Under the pieces are notes generated by a model. The model had not been told where the DNA came from. It did no database searches and worked only from the letters and a program-made list of their open reading frames with translations. This document shows positions 8,593-15,134 of a DNA stretch of 17,440 nt, piece after piece (position 1 is the first letter of the stretch; each line of letters opens with the position of its first letter). The DNA is from Trebonia sp030042015 (GTDB lineage Bacteria; Actinomycetota; Actinomycetes; Streptosporangiales; Streptosporangiaceae). The stretch covers positions 1 through 17,440 of the forward strand of contig NZ_JASIAL010000072.1 in NCBI RefSeq assembly GCF_030042015.1, written 5' to 3'. The position numbers were made by a program, and so were the translations under genes.

Positions 8593-9507
8593 ATGGACCA
8601 TAACGAGGTGGTGTCACAGAACCGGGCGGCTCTGCGGGCGACCGTCGACTTCGCTGAAAAGCGGCTAGGAACTTTGGTGTGGGAGCCGGTGACTGGGTCC
8701 GAGGCCGCCGCCGAGCTGTCGAGCACGGAAATGCGGAATGACGGCTCCCCGTGGGGTAATAGGCCGCTGAGAACCGCCTACGCGGCGGCCAACCTGATGA
8801 TGCTCGGCGTCGTCGATGATCTCAAGAGTCTTGAGCGGCTGCTGGTCGATCCAGTGCCGGTGATCGGGCCGACCGTCCTAGCTCGTTCCGCGATCGAGAT
8901 CGCCTCAGGAGCTTGGTGGCTCGCGGAGCCGGGAATCGGTGCGCGACGCAGAGTGTGCCGGGAGCTTGTGTTGAGCCTGACAAGCGCACGCCGAGCTAAG
9001 CAGATCGCCGACGAATATGCGGAGAGCTTCCAGCAGAGCGGCGACCCGACCCCGGTAGAAGTCGCCTTGATGATCGCCGAAGCTCGCCAGCAAGAGTCTA
9101 CGATCTTGCAGCGGATCGCCGAACTAGCCGTCGCAGCACCCACCTCGGGCCCCCAGATTGAGAATGAGAAGGCCGATTCAGCTACGGATGCAACGGCCAA
9201 GATGTTCAAAGCGCTGCAGCCGACGAAGCTGCCGGCAAATCTGCCGACCAAGATCTTTTACCGGACTTATTCCGCCGTAACGCACGGCCAGTTCTACGGG
9301 CTGACGAACTTTATGACGCCCGCCATGCAGCCGGACGGAACACCGTTCTGGCAGTGGGGGCCGAATTCCGAAATCCTGGACAGCACGATCCAGATGGCGA
9401 TCGCGGCATTCAGCGAGACCTACCGGCGTATTGCCACCGTGATGGGCTGGGATCGTAAGGATGCCCAGCTCTGGGACGCCGCGGTACACGCGATTTACAA
9501 TACCTAA
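8593..9507 (+). CDS. Helical protein of unknown function, possibly HEPN-like
   Basis: I do not recognise the family. The 304-aa protein looks almost entirely alpha-helical, without signal peptide or clear membrane segments. Residues 60-115 contain a run typical of HEPN-like accessory proteins (VLARSAIEIASGAWWLAEPG). Residues 223-232 read YRTYSAVTHG, so Arg224 and His231 form R-x6-H, the spacing allowed for the HEPN ribonuclease motif (R-x4-6-H). HEPN proteins are common as toxins and phage-defence effectors. Residues 186-205 are a charged linker. The ATG at 8593 is preceded by a TATGCT box, not by a Shine-Dalgarno site. The gene is convergent with the broken Ymh-type gene, 174 bases apart. 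Coding is likely; the HEPN call is an inference from motif spacing and context. Confidence 0.7.
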   Translation: MDHNEVVSQNRAALRATVDFAEKRLGTLVWEPVTGSEAAAELSSTEMRNDGSPWGNRPLRTAYAAANLMMLGVVDDLKSLERLLVDPVPVIGPTVLARSAIEIASGAWWLAEPGIGARRRVCRELVLSLTSARRAKQIADEYAESFQQSGDPTPVEVALMIAEARQQESTILQRIAELAVAAPTSGPQIENEKADSATDATAKMFKALQPTKLPANLPTKIFYRTYSAVTHGQFYGLTNFMTPAMQPDGTPFWQWGPNSEILDSTIQMAIAAFSETYRRIATVMGWDRKDAQLWDAAVHAIYNT

Positions 9508-9681
9508 CGCCGAAAAGACCAGTCGGGGGCGGAGCAGCAGGCCCGCCAACAGGTCCCGGGACTGCCGAACCTGTACGACGCGCCCGGCACCGGAACGAGC
9601 CAAGGCGAAGCCCTGCCCCTCCGCAACGGTGGTTCCCTGAGTGCCCCAGCAGGGCTCTCAAAGCAAGTAGTGGCGTCGGCG

Positions 9682-10373
9682 CTATTGATTCACGCGGGCC
9701 TCGACCCGGTCCAGGATTCGCATGAGCAGGGAGGCAGTCTGGACGGCGTCGGCTGCTTCTGAGACATCGTCGTAGTTCACTTCTCGGTGCCCGGCCGGGT
9801 TGCGCAGGATTGCATACGCGCCTGCAAAGAGTGCTCGCGTGCCTTCCTGCTTGCCCTTTGAGATGGAAGGATCTGTGAGCTTTCCCGTCGGACCGAAAGC
9901 TTGGTTCATCAAGTCGACGCCGAACACGGCATCGGGAAACCCGCCGAGCTGCCGGACACGAACCTCGACAGCCCTCATAGATGCGAAGACTCCCAGCTCA
10001 TACTTCCCTATCAAGAACTGGGGACGAGCCTCCCGCTCGATCCGGGGATGAATCCCACTTTGAAGACGTTCAGAAGCACGAAAGGCGGTCGGGCCTTCGG
10101 CAGCCACCCGTCGACCGGTACGCGTGATCGAGATGGCCGCGTCCGATGTCTGTCCAGGTGTCCTAGCAATCAGTGCGCGCGCACGGAGCCACGCCATCGC
10201 CTCGGTGATGGCTAGCGCCGCCTCCCCTGATAGCCGCTGCGCTGCACACCGAGCAGGTAGTTGTACTCGTTCCACTCGCCGGTCCTGAGGAGATCACTCA
10301 GAACGAGAAGTCCAAGTTGGTCTACCGGCATGTCAAGGACTTGGTTCGGGGTAAGATCGATCACGAGCCCCAT
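9682..10373 (-). pseudogene. TIGR02391/Ymh-domain protein gene, interrupted by a frameshift
   Basis: Two overlapping frames together give a protein of about 230 aa. The N-terminal part starts at 10373 with MGLVIDLTPNQVLDMPVDQL, continues LLVLSDLLRTGEWNEYNYLL and runs into a stop at 10212-10214. The second frame continues sensibly as EAALAITEAMAWLRARALI to the stop at 9682. The switch lies at the four-C run 10224-10227 (GGGG on the coding strand); one more G would join the frames. The C-terminal half matches the Ymh domain: HPRI, FLIGKYELGVFASMRAVEV, VDLMNQAFG, LFAGAYAILRNPAGHREV. RNPAGH fits the HEPN R-x4-H motif. Members occur in defence and mobile regions. The break may be a real mutation or a sequencing error in a homopolymer; a start inside the second frame (10275) would lack the N-terminal domain. 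Confidence 0.75.
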
Positions 10374-10469
10374 TCTGCCAAACTGGAACGGCGCCCGACT
10401 CCACGGCGAATCCGCGCGGTTCCCACGATCCGATCCCGCGAACCACTGTGTCTGATGTGATGCGTCCGC

Positions 10470-10475
10470 TATTCT
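10470..10475 (+). promoter_or_regulatory. Possible -10 box of the 10505 gene
   Basis: TATTCT lies 29 bases before the ATG in the 131-base gap between the divergent starts at 10373 (-) and 10505 (+). A purine-rich ribosome binding site, with GGGGAGGG at 10488-10495, follows. No good -35 is visible. Confidence 0.35.
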
Positions 10476-10504
10476 CAGCAGAGCAGAGGGGAGGGTAAGG
10501 CTAG

Positions 10505-11065
10505 ATGAGCGCGCCAACCGAGGTACTGGCGTACGTCCAGACATTGGCATGGCCAGCCGTAGCGGTAACTGGATTTATTATGTTCCGGAAGCCGATTACG
10601 AACCTAATCCCGCGGATCCGGGAGATATCAGCAGCGGGCGCCTCCGTTAAGTTTGGTGAAGAGGTCGCCAAGCTGTCCGATAAGGCCAGCTCACTGGCTG
10701 AAGGCGTCATAGCGAAGGCACCCGGATCTCCGCAATTGCCGTCGCCGCCTCGCATCGTTGACCCGACGATGCTTTTCCTTGAAGCATACGGCCAGCTGGA
10801 ATCTGCCGCGAAGGATGCCGCTCCGACAGCAGGAATCAAATATCCGAACCCGAACCCCGTGCAAGTTATCCGCAGGTTGGCGGAGCAGGATTTGATACCG
10901 AAAGACACCGTAGCGGTAGCAGACACGCTACGGAACATCCGGAACGAAGTTGCCCATGGCGTGCGTCCTCTGGAACCCGTAGACGCGGAAAATCTTGCTA
11001 ATACGGCTCGTTCTCTGGCCCTCATTTGCCTAGCGGCGATTCCCAGATCGAATAGTATGGTCTAA
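10505..11065 (+). CDS. Membrane-anchored HEPN-like small protein
   Basis: The 186-aa protein has one N-terminal hydrophobic segment at about residues 11-27 (LAWPAVAVTGFIMF), followed by basic residues (RKPITNLIPRIRE), which predicts a cytoplasmic C-terminal domain. After a helical stretch and a Pro-rich linker (about 72-85), a helical domain contains TLRNIRNEVAHG at residues 141-152. Arg146-Asn-x3-His151 is the canonical HEPN R-N-x3-H form seen in ribonuclease-type and DUF4145-like domains. A membrane-tethered HEPN could be a defence effector; that role is inferred. The ATG at 10505 has a strong purine-rich site (GGGGAGGG) upstream. The gene is divergent from the broken Ymh-type gene, with which it shares a 131-base promoter region. 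Confidence 0.75.
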   Translation: MSAPTEVLAYVQTLAWPAVAVTGFIMFRKPITNLIPRIREISAAGASVKFGEEVAKLSDKASSLAEGVIAKAPGSPQLPSPPRIVDPTMLFLEAYGQLESAAKDAAPTAGIKYPNPNPVQVIRRLAEQDLIPKDTVAVADTLRNIRNEVAHGVRPLEPVDAENLANTARSLALICLAAIPRSNSMV

Positions 11066-11072
11066 ACGAAGA

Positions 11073-11104
11073 CCGCTTTCAAGCGGCCATTTATGCGGAC
11101 CGCA
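11073..11104. terminator. Two adjacent short hairpins after the 10505 gene
   Basis: CCGCTT-TC-AAGCGG (11073-11086) begins 8 bases after the stop. It is followed by the odd palindrome TGCGG-A-CCGCA (11094-11104), with TTTA between them. Either could act as a weak terminator; neither stem exceeds 6 bp. Confidence 0.4.
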
Positions 11105-11130
11105 CAGTCCTCGGTCAGTGATCGCATAGC

Positions 11131-11161
11131 GGTCGTATAGGGCCTTATGCTAGCAGCGAAA
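11131..11161. repeat. 31-base repeat, copy B
   Basis: Matches copy A (8337-8367) at 25 of 31 positions, with transitions only. Its central GCCTTATGCTAGC (11142-11154) is identical to 8575-8587 in front of the 8593 gene, so the repeat contains a promoter-like TATGCT. Confidence 0.6.
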
Positions 11162-11585
11162 GAACGTGACAGACACGGCGGCTGACCGTGGGAGCCACGG
11201 TACAGCTCTGACCTCTCAAGCGGTGACCAGACTGCATCGGCGGTGCGGGGCGTAATCACCCGGTGGTTCCGAGCTTTGTTGCTCAGTCCCGAGCGTGGGC
11301 GCCGGGGCGTACCCTGCCGGGCACACCCCGGGCATGTTTGTGGTGCCGGACGGCGCCCCAACCGAAGATCAGCGCAGCAGGGGTGGAGCCCCCGGCTCTG
11401 CCACGGCGGCACCCGGTCGCCTGAAGTTGTACGCCCATGTCAGCCTCAGAATCCAGGGCGTTGTGGATCGCTTCGAGGAGCCGACCCGGACGCCACACAG
11501 TTACTCGGCTCAGCCTGAAACGCTGCATGAGCTGCCGCGATAGCGTCCCGATGGCCACGTCCGTTCTTGGGCCTGCTCCGGGTCA

Positions 11586-11635
11586 TGGTCCGACCGGTAC
11601 AGTGTCCCAGCGGCACTCTGTACTGGTAAGGACCA
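11586..11635. repeat. Long imperfect hairpin
   Basis: TGGTCC (11586-11591) pairs with GGACCA (11630-11635), and ACCGGTACAG (11593-11602) pairs with CTGTACTGGT (11618-11627) with one wobble. This gives 16 bp with a small internal loop and a 15-base apex. No gene is adjacent, so its role (terminator, small RNA or remnant inverted repeat) is open. Confidence 0.55.
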
Positions 11636-11951
11636 GGAACCCGGCTATCTCTTCGTCGAACTTGAAGGCGTTGGCCGCGAGGTCATCCATCGAGCGCACC
11701 GGCCCAGAGGTTGGGTATTGATTCGTCACTCCAATGCCGCATCCAAGCCGAGACGCAACTTCTGCTGAGTGTCTGGCATGGCCACCTGCGTCGAGTAGAT
11801 CACAGTTACACGACACGAGACCAAAAGTCCTGGGTTAGGCAAGCAGTTATGTTAACATCCGGCCATTGCCAGACATCCCCTAGATGACACACTGGTGACG
11901 TAGTTAGAGCTATACGTCCGGTTGAAGGCCGAACTAGGATCGGAGTGGACC

Positions 11952-13400
11952 ATGATCGACATGTCGACGTGGAACGATCTTCAGGCAGATGTTATCGACA
12001 ATCTTCGACTTGATCCACGCAACGTTCGCCTGGAACTACCGCTACATGATGTTCCCGAGACTGACATCATCCGCGATCTGTTTGCGAATGAGAAGGCTTT
12101 CAACCTTGTTGAAGCTATTGCAAGCGTCGGTTACCTGACACATGAAGTGCCGATCGTCGTAATTCGCGACGGAGAAATGGTGGTTGTAGAAGGAAACAGG
12201 CGGGTTGCCGCGTTGAAGGCTATCCAAAATCCTTTTCTCGTACCTGAATATAGGGTAAGGATAGCGAAGCTGGCGGAGCGGATTCCGGACAGGGATGTAC
12301 TCAAGAAAATTTCCGTAAAGCTTGCCCCGAATCAAGATGAAGCGGACCAGCTCATTGCCGCCCTTCACACCGGAAATCTCCGGCTGCCGTGGAGTCCTGC
12401 CCGACAGGCTGCATTCTTTCAAGCTCAGATCGACTCTGGAAAGTCTCTCAAGCAGTTGCTAGAGCAGTATCCTTTGATTGACGTAAAGGACTTTGTCATT
12501 CGGAGTCAGATGGTCAATCTTTTCCGGTCCGTTAGATACAAAGATCCCGACCTAAGAGATTACGTCTATCTTCGCCGCTTCCCTCTCTCGACTCTGGCGC
12601 GCCTTTATGAGAATGCCGAGTTTCAAGACCTTGCGCACATCGTGGTCAATGAGCCCGAGGCGACGGTCACTATTAAACGTGGCAAACGTCAATTCGCCAG
12701 GCTCGCGGAGAAAATAATATCAGATATCAAAGCAAAGCGAATCGATACACGTGTTCTCAACTCAACGAACAGTTACTCCTACAAGAAGTACATGGATGAG
12801 CTTCGCGACCTGATCAATGACTCGGACGCCGACGAGCCAGACGAGACTGACGAAAGCGCCCAGGATGGAGGGACGACCGGACAGGGCACTGGCGGATCTA
12901 GCGACAAAACCGGAGGGCCGGCAGACCCCGACGAGAAGAGCAAACCAAAATCTGGCTCCTCGAATTACCTGGATCTCGAAGGGATAGATCCGAGCGGCTT
13001 CCCTCCAGCTATTGGATATATAGCAACAGAACTCTCGCTGATAAATGTTAACCGCTTCCCGAATGCCGCATTTGATCTTCTGCGGACATTTTTGGAGAAA
13101 ACTATAAAGGCATATGCGGCCAGCCTTGGCCAAGACATAAAGAAGGGCTCTAATTCTACAGGGTATGTCTATCTCGCAAACGCGCTCGTCTGGCTCGAGG
13201 AGCACGTCAAGTCGACCGGCCACACGGCTCTTATCCAGGTCGTCCAGAAGGTTCGAGGTGGAAAGGTCGAAGGATACGTGTCCTCCAAGAGTCATATGGA
13301 TGCGATTAACCACAATTACGAAATTTTCGCCACGCCCACCGAGGTAAGAGAGGCTTGGAATACCATGCGCGCCCTTCTACTCTACATGCTCAAGCCGTGA
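11952..13400 (+). CDS. ParB-like domain protein with helical, possibly HEPN-like C-terminus
   Basis: The 482-aa protein has a ParB/sulfiredoxin-like N-terminal domain: LDPRNVRLELPL (about 20-31), LVEAIASVGYLTHEVPIVV (52-70) and the signature VVEGNRRVAALKAI (78-91), the counterpart of GERR in ParB. A helical middle follows (HTGNLRLPWSPARQAAFF, 139-156), then an acidic, Gly-rich linker at about 288-337. The C-terminal domain (340-482) ends MDAINHNYEIFATPTEVREA and a leucine-rich helix. The spacing resembles HEPN-type ends of defence proteins, but the Arg of R-x4-6-H is not clear. The ATG at 11952 has GGAG 6 bases upstream. The stop overlaps the Dam-type gene. A-T-rich codons (ATA, AAT, TTA) differ from the backbone, suggesting transfer. 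It is not a chromosome-partition ParB: no HTH or ParA partner was seen. The biochemical role is unknown. Confidence 0.85.
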   Translation: MIDMSTWNDLQADVIDNLRLDPRNVRLELPLHDVPETDIIRDLFANEKAFNLVEAIASVGYLTHEVPIVVIRDGEMVVVEGNRRVAALKAIQNPFLVPEYRVRIAKLAERIPDRDVLKKISVKLAPNQDEADQLIAALHTGNLRLPWSPARQAAFFQAQIDSGKSLKQLLEQYPLIDVKDFVIRSQMVNLFRSVRYKDPDLRDYVYLRRFPLSTLARLYENAEFQDLAHIVVNEPEATVTIKRGKRQFARLAEKIISDIKAKRIDTRVLNSTNSYSYKKYMDELRDLINDSDADEPDETDESAQDGGTTGQGTGGSSDKTGGPADPDEKSKPKSGSSNYLDLEGIDPSGFPPAIGYIATELSLINVNRFPNAAFDLLRTFLEKTIKAYAASLGQDIKKGSNSTGYVYLANALVWLEEHVKSTGHTALIQVVQKVRGGKVEGYVSSKSHMDAINHNYEIFATPTEVREAWNTMRALLLYMLKP

Positions 13401-14275
13401 CTGGGCTAAGAGGAGGCAGGGGGGCCCTTAAGCGGCCGGTACTGTCTCCGTTGCGGTACCCGGGCGGCAAGAGCACTCTTTACCAAAACCTGTTGTCTGT
13501 AGTTAGAGAGAACAATTTGACGTCCGGCACATATGTCGAACCATACGCTGGGGGAGCTGGGGCCGCTTTGGCTCTCCTCATAACTGGCCAGGTTCAACAT
13601 ATAGTAATAAATGACCTCGATCCTGCAATATTTGCGTTTTGGTGGGCTGTAGTAAATGAGCCAAGCGCGTTCTCAAGGCTTATCGACGACGCAAAGCTCG
13701 ACATGCATGAATGGGCTAGGCAGAAAGAGATATACCTCACTGCGGATCGACAGGACTACATGGGACTCGGGTTTGCTACTTTTTATCTGAATCGAACGAA
13801 CAGATCTGGCGCTCTCAATGGCGGTGTAATTGGCGGGGTGAAGCAGCAAGGTCGATACAAAATAGATGCCCGGTTTAATAAGCCTGCCTTGGTTGAACGG
13901 GTTCGACTTGTGGGAATTCACTCCAAGAAGATTGCACTTCTAAACATTGACGGCCTAGACGTAATTGCTTCTTATGCCGATCGGCCTAAGGTATTGATAT
14001 ATGCCGATCCGCCCTACTTCGACAGATCCGGTTCTCTGTACTTGAACTCTTTCACACCGGATGATCACTGCAAACTAGCCTCCGTACTCAATCTGCACGC
14101 TCAGAGAAACTGGCTTCTAACTTATGACAATGTTCCTCAAGTCCACGCGCTGTACGCTTCTCGGCGGCGGGAACTCATCTCCTTGAATTACTCCGCTCAC
14201 CGTGTGGTCAAAGCTCAGGAGGTAATGGTATTTTCGGACGCTCTTGTCACCGAATCACTCACCACTCTGTTCTGA
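13397..14275 (+). CDS. DNA adenine methyltransferase, Dam/D12 class
   Basis: Predicted SAM-dependent N6-adenine DNA methyltransferase of the Dam/MboI-M (alpha, D12) type, 292 aa. Motifs in order are the SAM-contacting SPLRYPGGKS (17-26), motif I YVEPYAGGAGAAL (46-58), INDLDPAIFAFW (71-82), the FYLNRTNRSGALNGG block and the catalytic motif IV DPPY (204-207) in IYADPPYFDRSGSLY. No restriction endonuclease gene is adjacent; the partner is the ParB-like gene. The GTG at 13397 overlaps the upstream stop (GTGA), which suggests translational coupling; an alternative TTG at 13355 lies inside the upstream gene. Oddly, a near-perfect AAGAGGAGG (13408-13416) falls just inside the frame with no ATG, GTG or TTG at usable distance. 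Codon use is A/T-rich. Recognition sequence unknown (GATC possible). Confidence 0.9.
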   Translation: MTGLRGGRGALKRPVLSPLRYPGGKSTLYQNLLSVVRENNLTSGTYVEPYAGGAGAALALLITGQVQHIVINDLDPAIFAFWWAVVNEPSAFSRLIDDAKLDMHEWARQKEIYLTADRQDYMGLGFATFYLNRTNRSGALNGGVIGGVKQQGRYKIDARFNKPALVERVRLVGIHSKKIALLNIDGLDVIASYADRPKVLIYADPPYFDRSGSLYLNSFTPDDHCKLASVLNLHAQRNWLLTYDNVPQVHALYASRRRELISLNYSAHRVVKAQEVMVFSDALVTESLTTLF

Positions 14276-14283
14276 TTTTGAAA

Positions 14284-14309
14284 TTATCCATCTTCCTTAT
14301 CCATCTTCC
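14284..14309. repeat. 13-base perfect tandem repeat after the Dam-type gene
   Basis: TTATCCATCTTCC occurs twice in direct contact (14284-14296 and 14297-14309), beginning 8 bases after the methyltransferase stop. Confidence 0.85.
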
Positions 14310-14456
14310 TCATACGCGCGAATCCGGCGGCTAGATAGACCGGCCGACACCCCGTCGAGTCCCCGGCTCATGCTGCTGGGCGAATACCTGAACCCGCTGT
14401 GCAGCGCACCCTGGCCGTCTGCGCGGTGCCTCGCGGACGGCAATTTCTCAGAGCAT

Positions 14457-14495
14457 CGTGTGGGGGGCGAGGCGGCCGCACCGGCCCCCCACACG
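14457..14495. repeat. Hairpin 1, 11-bp perfect stem
   Basis: CGTGTGGGGGG (14457-14467) pairs perfectly with CCCCCCACACG (14485-14495) around a 17-base loop that contains CGGCCG. Confidence 0.8.
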
Positions 14496-14496
14496 A

Positions 14497-14517
14497 CGAC
14501 CGCCCGCACAGCGGTCG
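14497..14517. repeat. Hairpin 2, 7-bp perfect stem
   Basis: CGACCGC (14497-14503) pairs with GCGGTCG (14511-14517) around a 7-base loop, one base after hairpin 1. Confidence 0.7.
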
Positions 14518-14577
14518 GCAGGCGGCCAGACAGCAAGGCGCGCGGCCGTGCGGGGGCTGTCCGCCTCCGTGCTGCTA

Positions 14578-14606
14578 GCGCGTTCCCGCTGACAGCGGGA
14601 ACGCGC
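14578..14606. terminator. Hairpin 3, 13-bp perfect stem with 3-base loop
   Basis: GCGCGTTCCCGCT (14578-14590) and AGCGGGAACGCGC (14594-14606) are perfect inverted copies around GAC. This is the most stable-looking structure in the window. It could act as a bidirectional terminator between the Dam-type and GntR genes; no T-tract follows on either side. Confidence 0.65.
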
Positions 14607-14627
14607 GGCTGCGTTGCGTCTGCGGTC

Positions 14628-14673
14628 TTCCCGACCTCACCCCCTCAAAGAGGCAAGGTGGCGAGGTCGGGAA
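14628..14673. repeat. Hairpin 4, 11-bp perfect stem with internal mini-hairpin
   Basis: TTCCCGACCTC (14628-14638) pairs perfectly with GAGGTCGGGAA (14663-14673). The 24-base loop contains a second small stem, CCTC-AAA-GAGG. Confidence 0.75.
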
Positions 14674-14810
14674 CCCCTCCGACTCCACTACGCCACAAAA
14701 GTCAAAATCAAGAACCTGAAGATCAAAGTCAAAGGCACCACGGGCAGCGGACCAGCGCCAGTGGGCGCGGAAGCTGCAAGCACGAGCACGCCGTGCCCGG
14801 GCATGGGTGA

Positions 14811-15050
14811 TTAAATGGCTGGCTTTACAAACGTTCCGCGTCCGTGAACGGTGATGATCAGGCCTTGTTGCCTGAGCACGTCCATGGCGTGTCGCACGGT
14901 AGTGTAGGCGACCCCGTATTCGTCGGCGAGATCGCGTTCGCTGGGCAGCTTCTCGGTGATCTCGCCGGCCGTGATCCGCCGCGCTACGTCGTTGGCTACC
15001 TGGACGTAGGCGTACTGGTCGCCGAATGGGTCTACCGGCTTGGCTGGCAC
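14811..15050 (-). CDS. Minimal GntR-type repressor (winged-helix domain only)
   Basis: DNA-binding regulator of 79 aa that consists almost entirely of a GntR winged-helix domain. YVQVANDVARRITAGEI is the first helix, LPSERDLADEYGVAYTTVRHA the recognition helix-turn-helix (about 35-55), and LRQQGLIITVHGRGTFV the wing. There is no effector-binding domain; full GntR/HutC proteins run to about 240 aa. The domain is intact with a natural stop, so this looks like a genuine short form. Such regulators are typical of actinobacterial integrative and conjugative elements, where KorSA-type GntR proteins control transfer. The start is GTG at 15050. The shared 91-base divergent promoter region with the 15142 gene is rich in palindromes, so control of itself and the neighbour is likely. 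Confidence 0.85.
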   Translation of the reverse strand: MPAKPVDPFGDQYAYVQVANDVARRITAGEITEKLPSERDLADEYGVAYTTVRHAMDVLRQQGLIITVHGRGTFVKPAI

Positions 15051-15092
15051 GAGATCAAGATAGGTGTGCTCTCTGACCTGCCCTAACTTAGC

Positions 15093-15134
15093 TAGCTCTG
15101 AGAGCTATGCATGCTCTGTATGCTCTGCTAGCCT
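15093..15134. promoter_or_regulatory. Palindrome-rich operator/promoter region between GntR and the 15142 gene
   Basis: A perfect 15-base palindrome TAGCTCT-G-AGAGCTA (15093-15107) is followed by two direct ATGCTCTG copies (15111-15118 and 15120-15127). GCTCTG thus occurs at 15095, 15113 and 15122, spaced 18 and 9 bases. TAGCCT (15129-15134) ends 7 bases before the ATG of the + gene, and CTATCTT-like sequence on the opposite strand precedes the GntR start. The sites overlap both presumed promoters, as expected for an autoregulatory operator. Confidence 0.6.

Larger units (their letters stand above)
11066..11951. other. 886-base gene-poor stretch between the HEPN block and the ParB-Dam operon
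   Basis: No frame here convinces me. Open frames on both strands are short, overlapping and without recognisable domains, so the stretch may hold decayed genes. A leftover N-terminal-looking frame runs from GTG 11166 to the TAA at 11253-11255, about 29 codons beginning MTDTAADRG. Structured parts are repeat copy B (11131-11161), a hairpin at 11181-11206 (ACCGTGG-GAG-CCACGGT core), a long hairpin at 11586-11635 and the palindrome ATGTTAACAT at 11849-11858 ahead of the ParB gene. Base composition falls towards A/T from about 11820. Confidence 0.55.
14276..14810. other. 535-base hairpin-rich intergenic region between convergent genes
   Basis: No credible gene. Four well-paired stem-loops lie between 14457 and 14673 (listed separately), preceded by the 13-base tandem repeat and followed by phased TCAAA motifs at 14702-14733. 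The flanking genes converge here, so terminator function is expected. The density of perfect stems exceeds that need and would also fit an oriT/clt locus, a replication origin or a structured RNA of the neighbouring mobile element. None of these can be chosen from the sequence alone. Confidence 0.6.

Noticed and set aside
8150..8668. 172-aa open frame overlapping the start of the 8593 gene
   Set aside because: Low-complexity Ser/Pro tract, no recognisable domain, and it overlaps the better-supported gene in another frame.
11062..11412. 116-aa reverse-strand open frame
   Set aside because: Composition is Arg/Pro/Cys-rich like non-coding G/C-rich DNA; it has no domain and overlaps repeat copy B and the 10505 terminator region.
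11283..11558. 91-aa reverse-strand open frame
   Set aside because: Part looks mildly protein-like (RLLEAIHNALDSEADMG), but there is no family match, no ribosome binding site and competing frames on both strands.
11583..11816. 77-aa reverse-strand open frame
   Set aside because: A stretch such as AANAFKFDEEIAGFLVL could be a gene remnant, but I could not tie it to any family, and the 11586-11635 hairpin lies inside it.
14297..14536. 79-aa reverse-strand open frame in the hairpin region
   Set aside because: It crosses the stem-loops and shows no domain; coding is less likely than structured non-coding DNA.
14457..15134. CRISPR array
   Set aside because: The repeats are inverted or very short and lack regular spacers; no cas genes are present.
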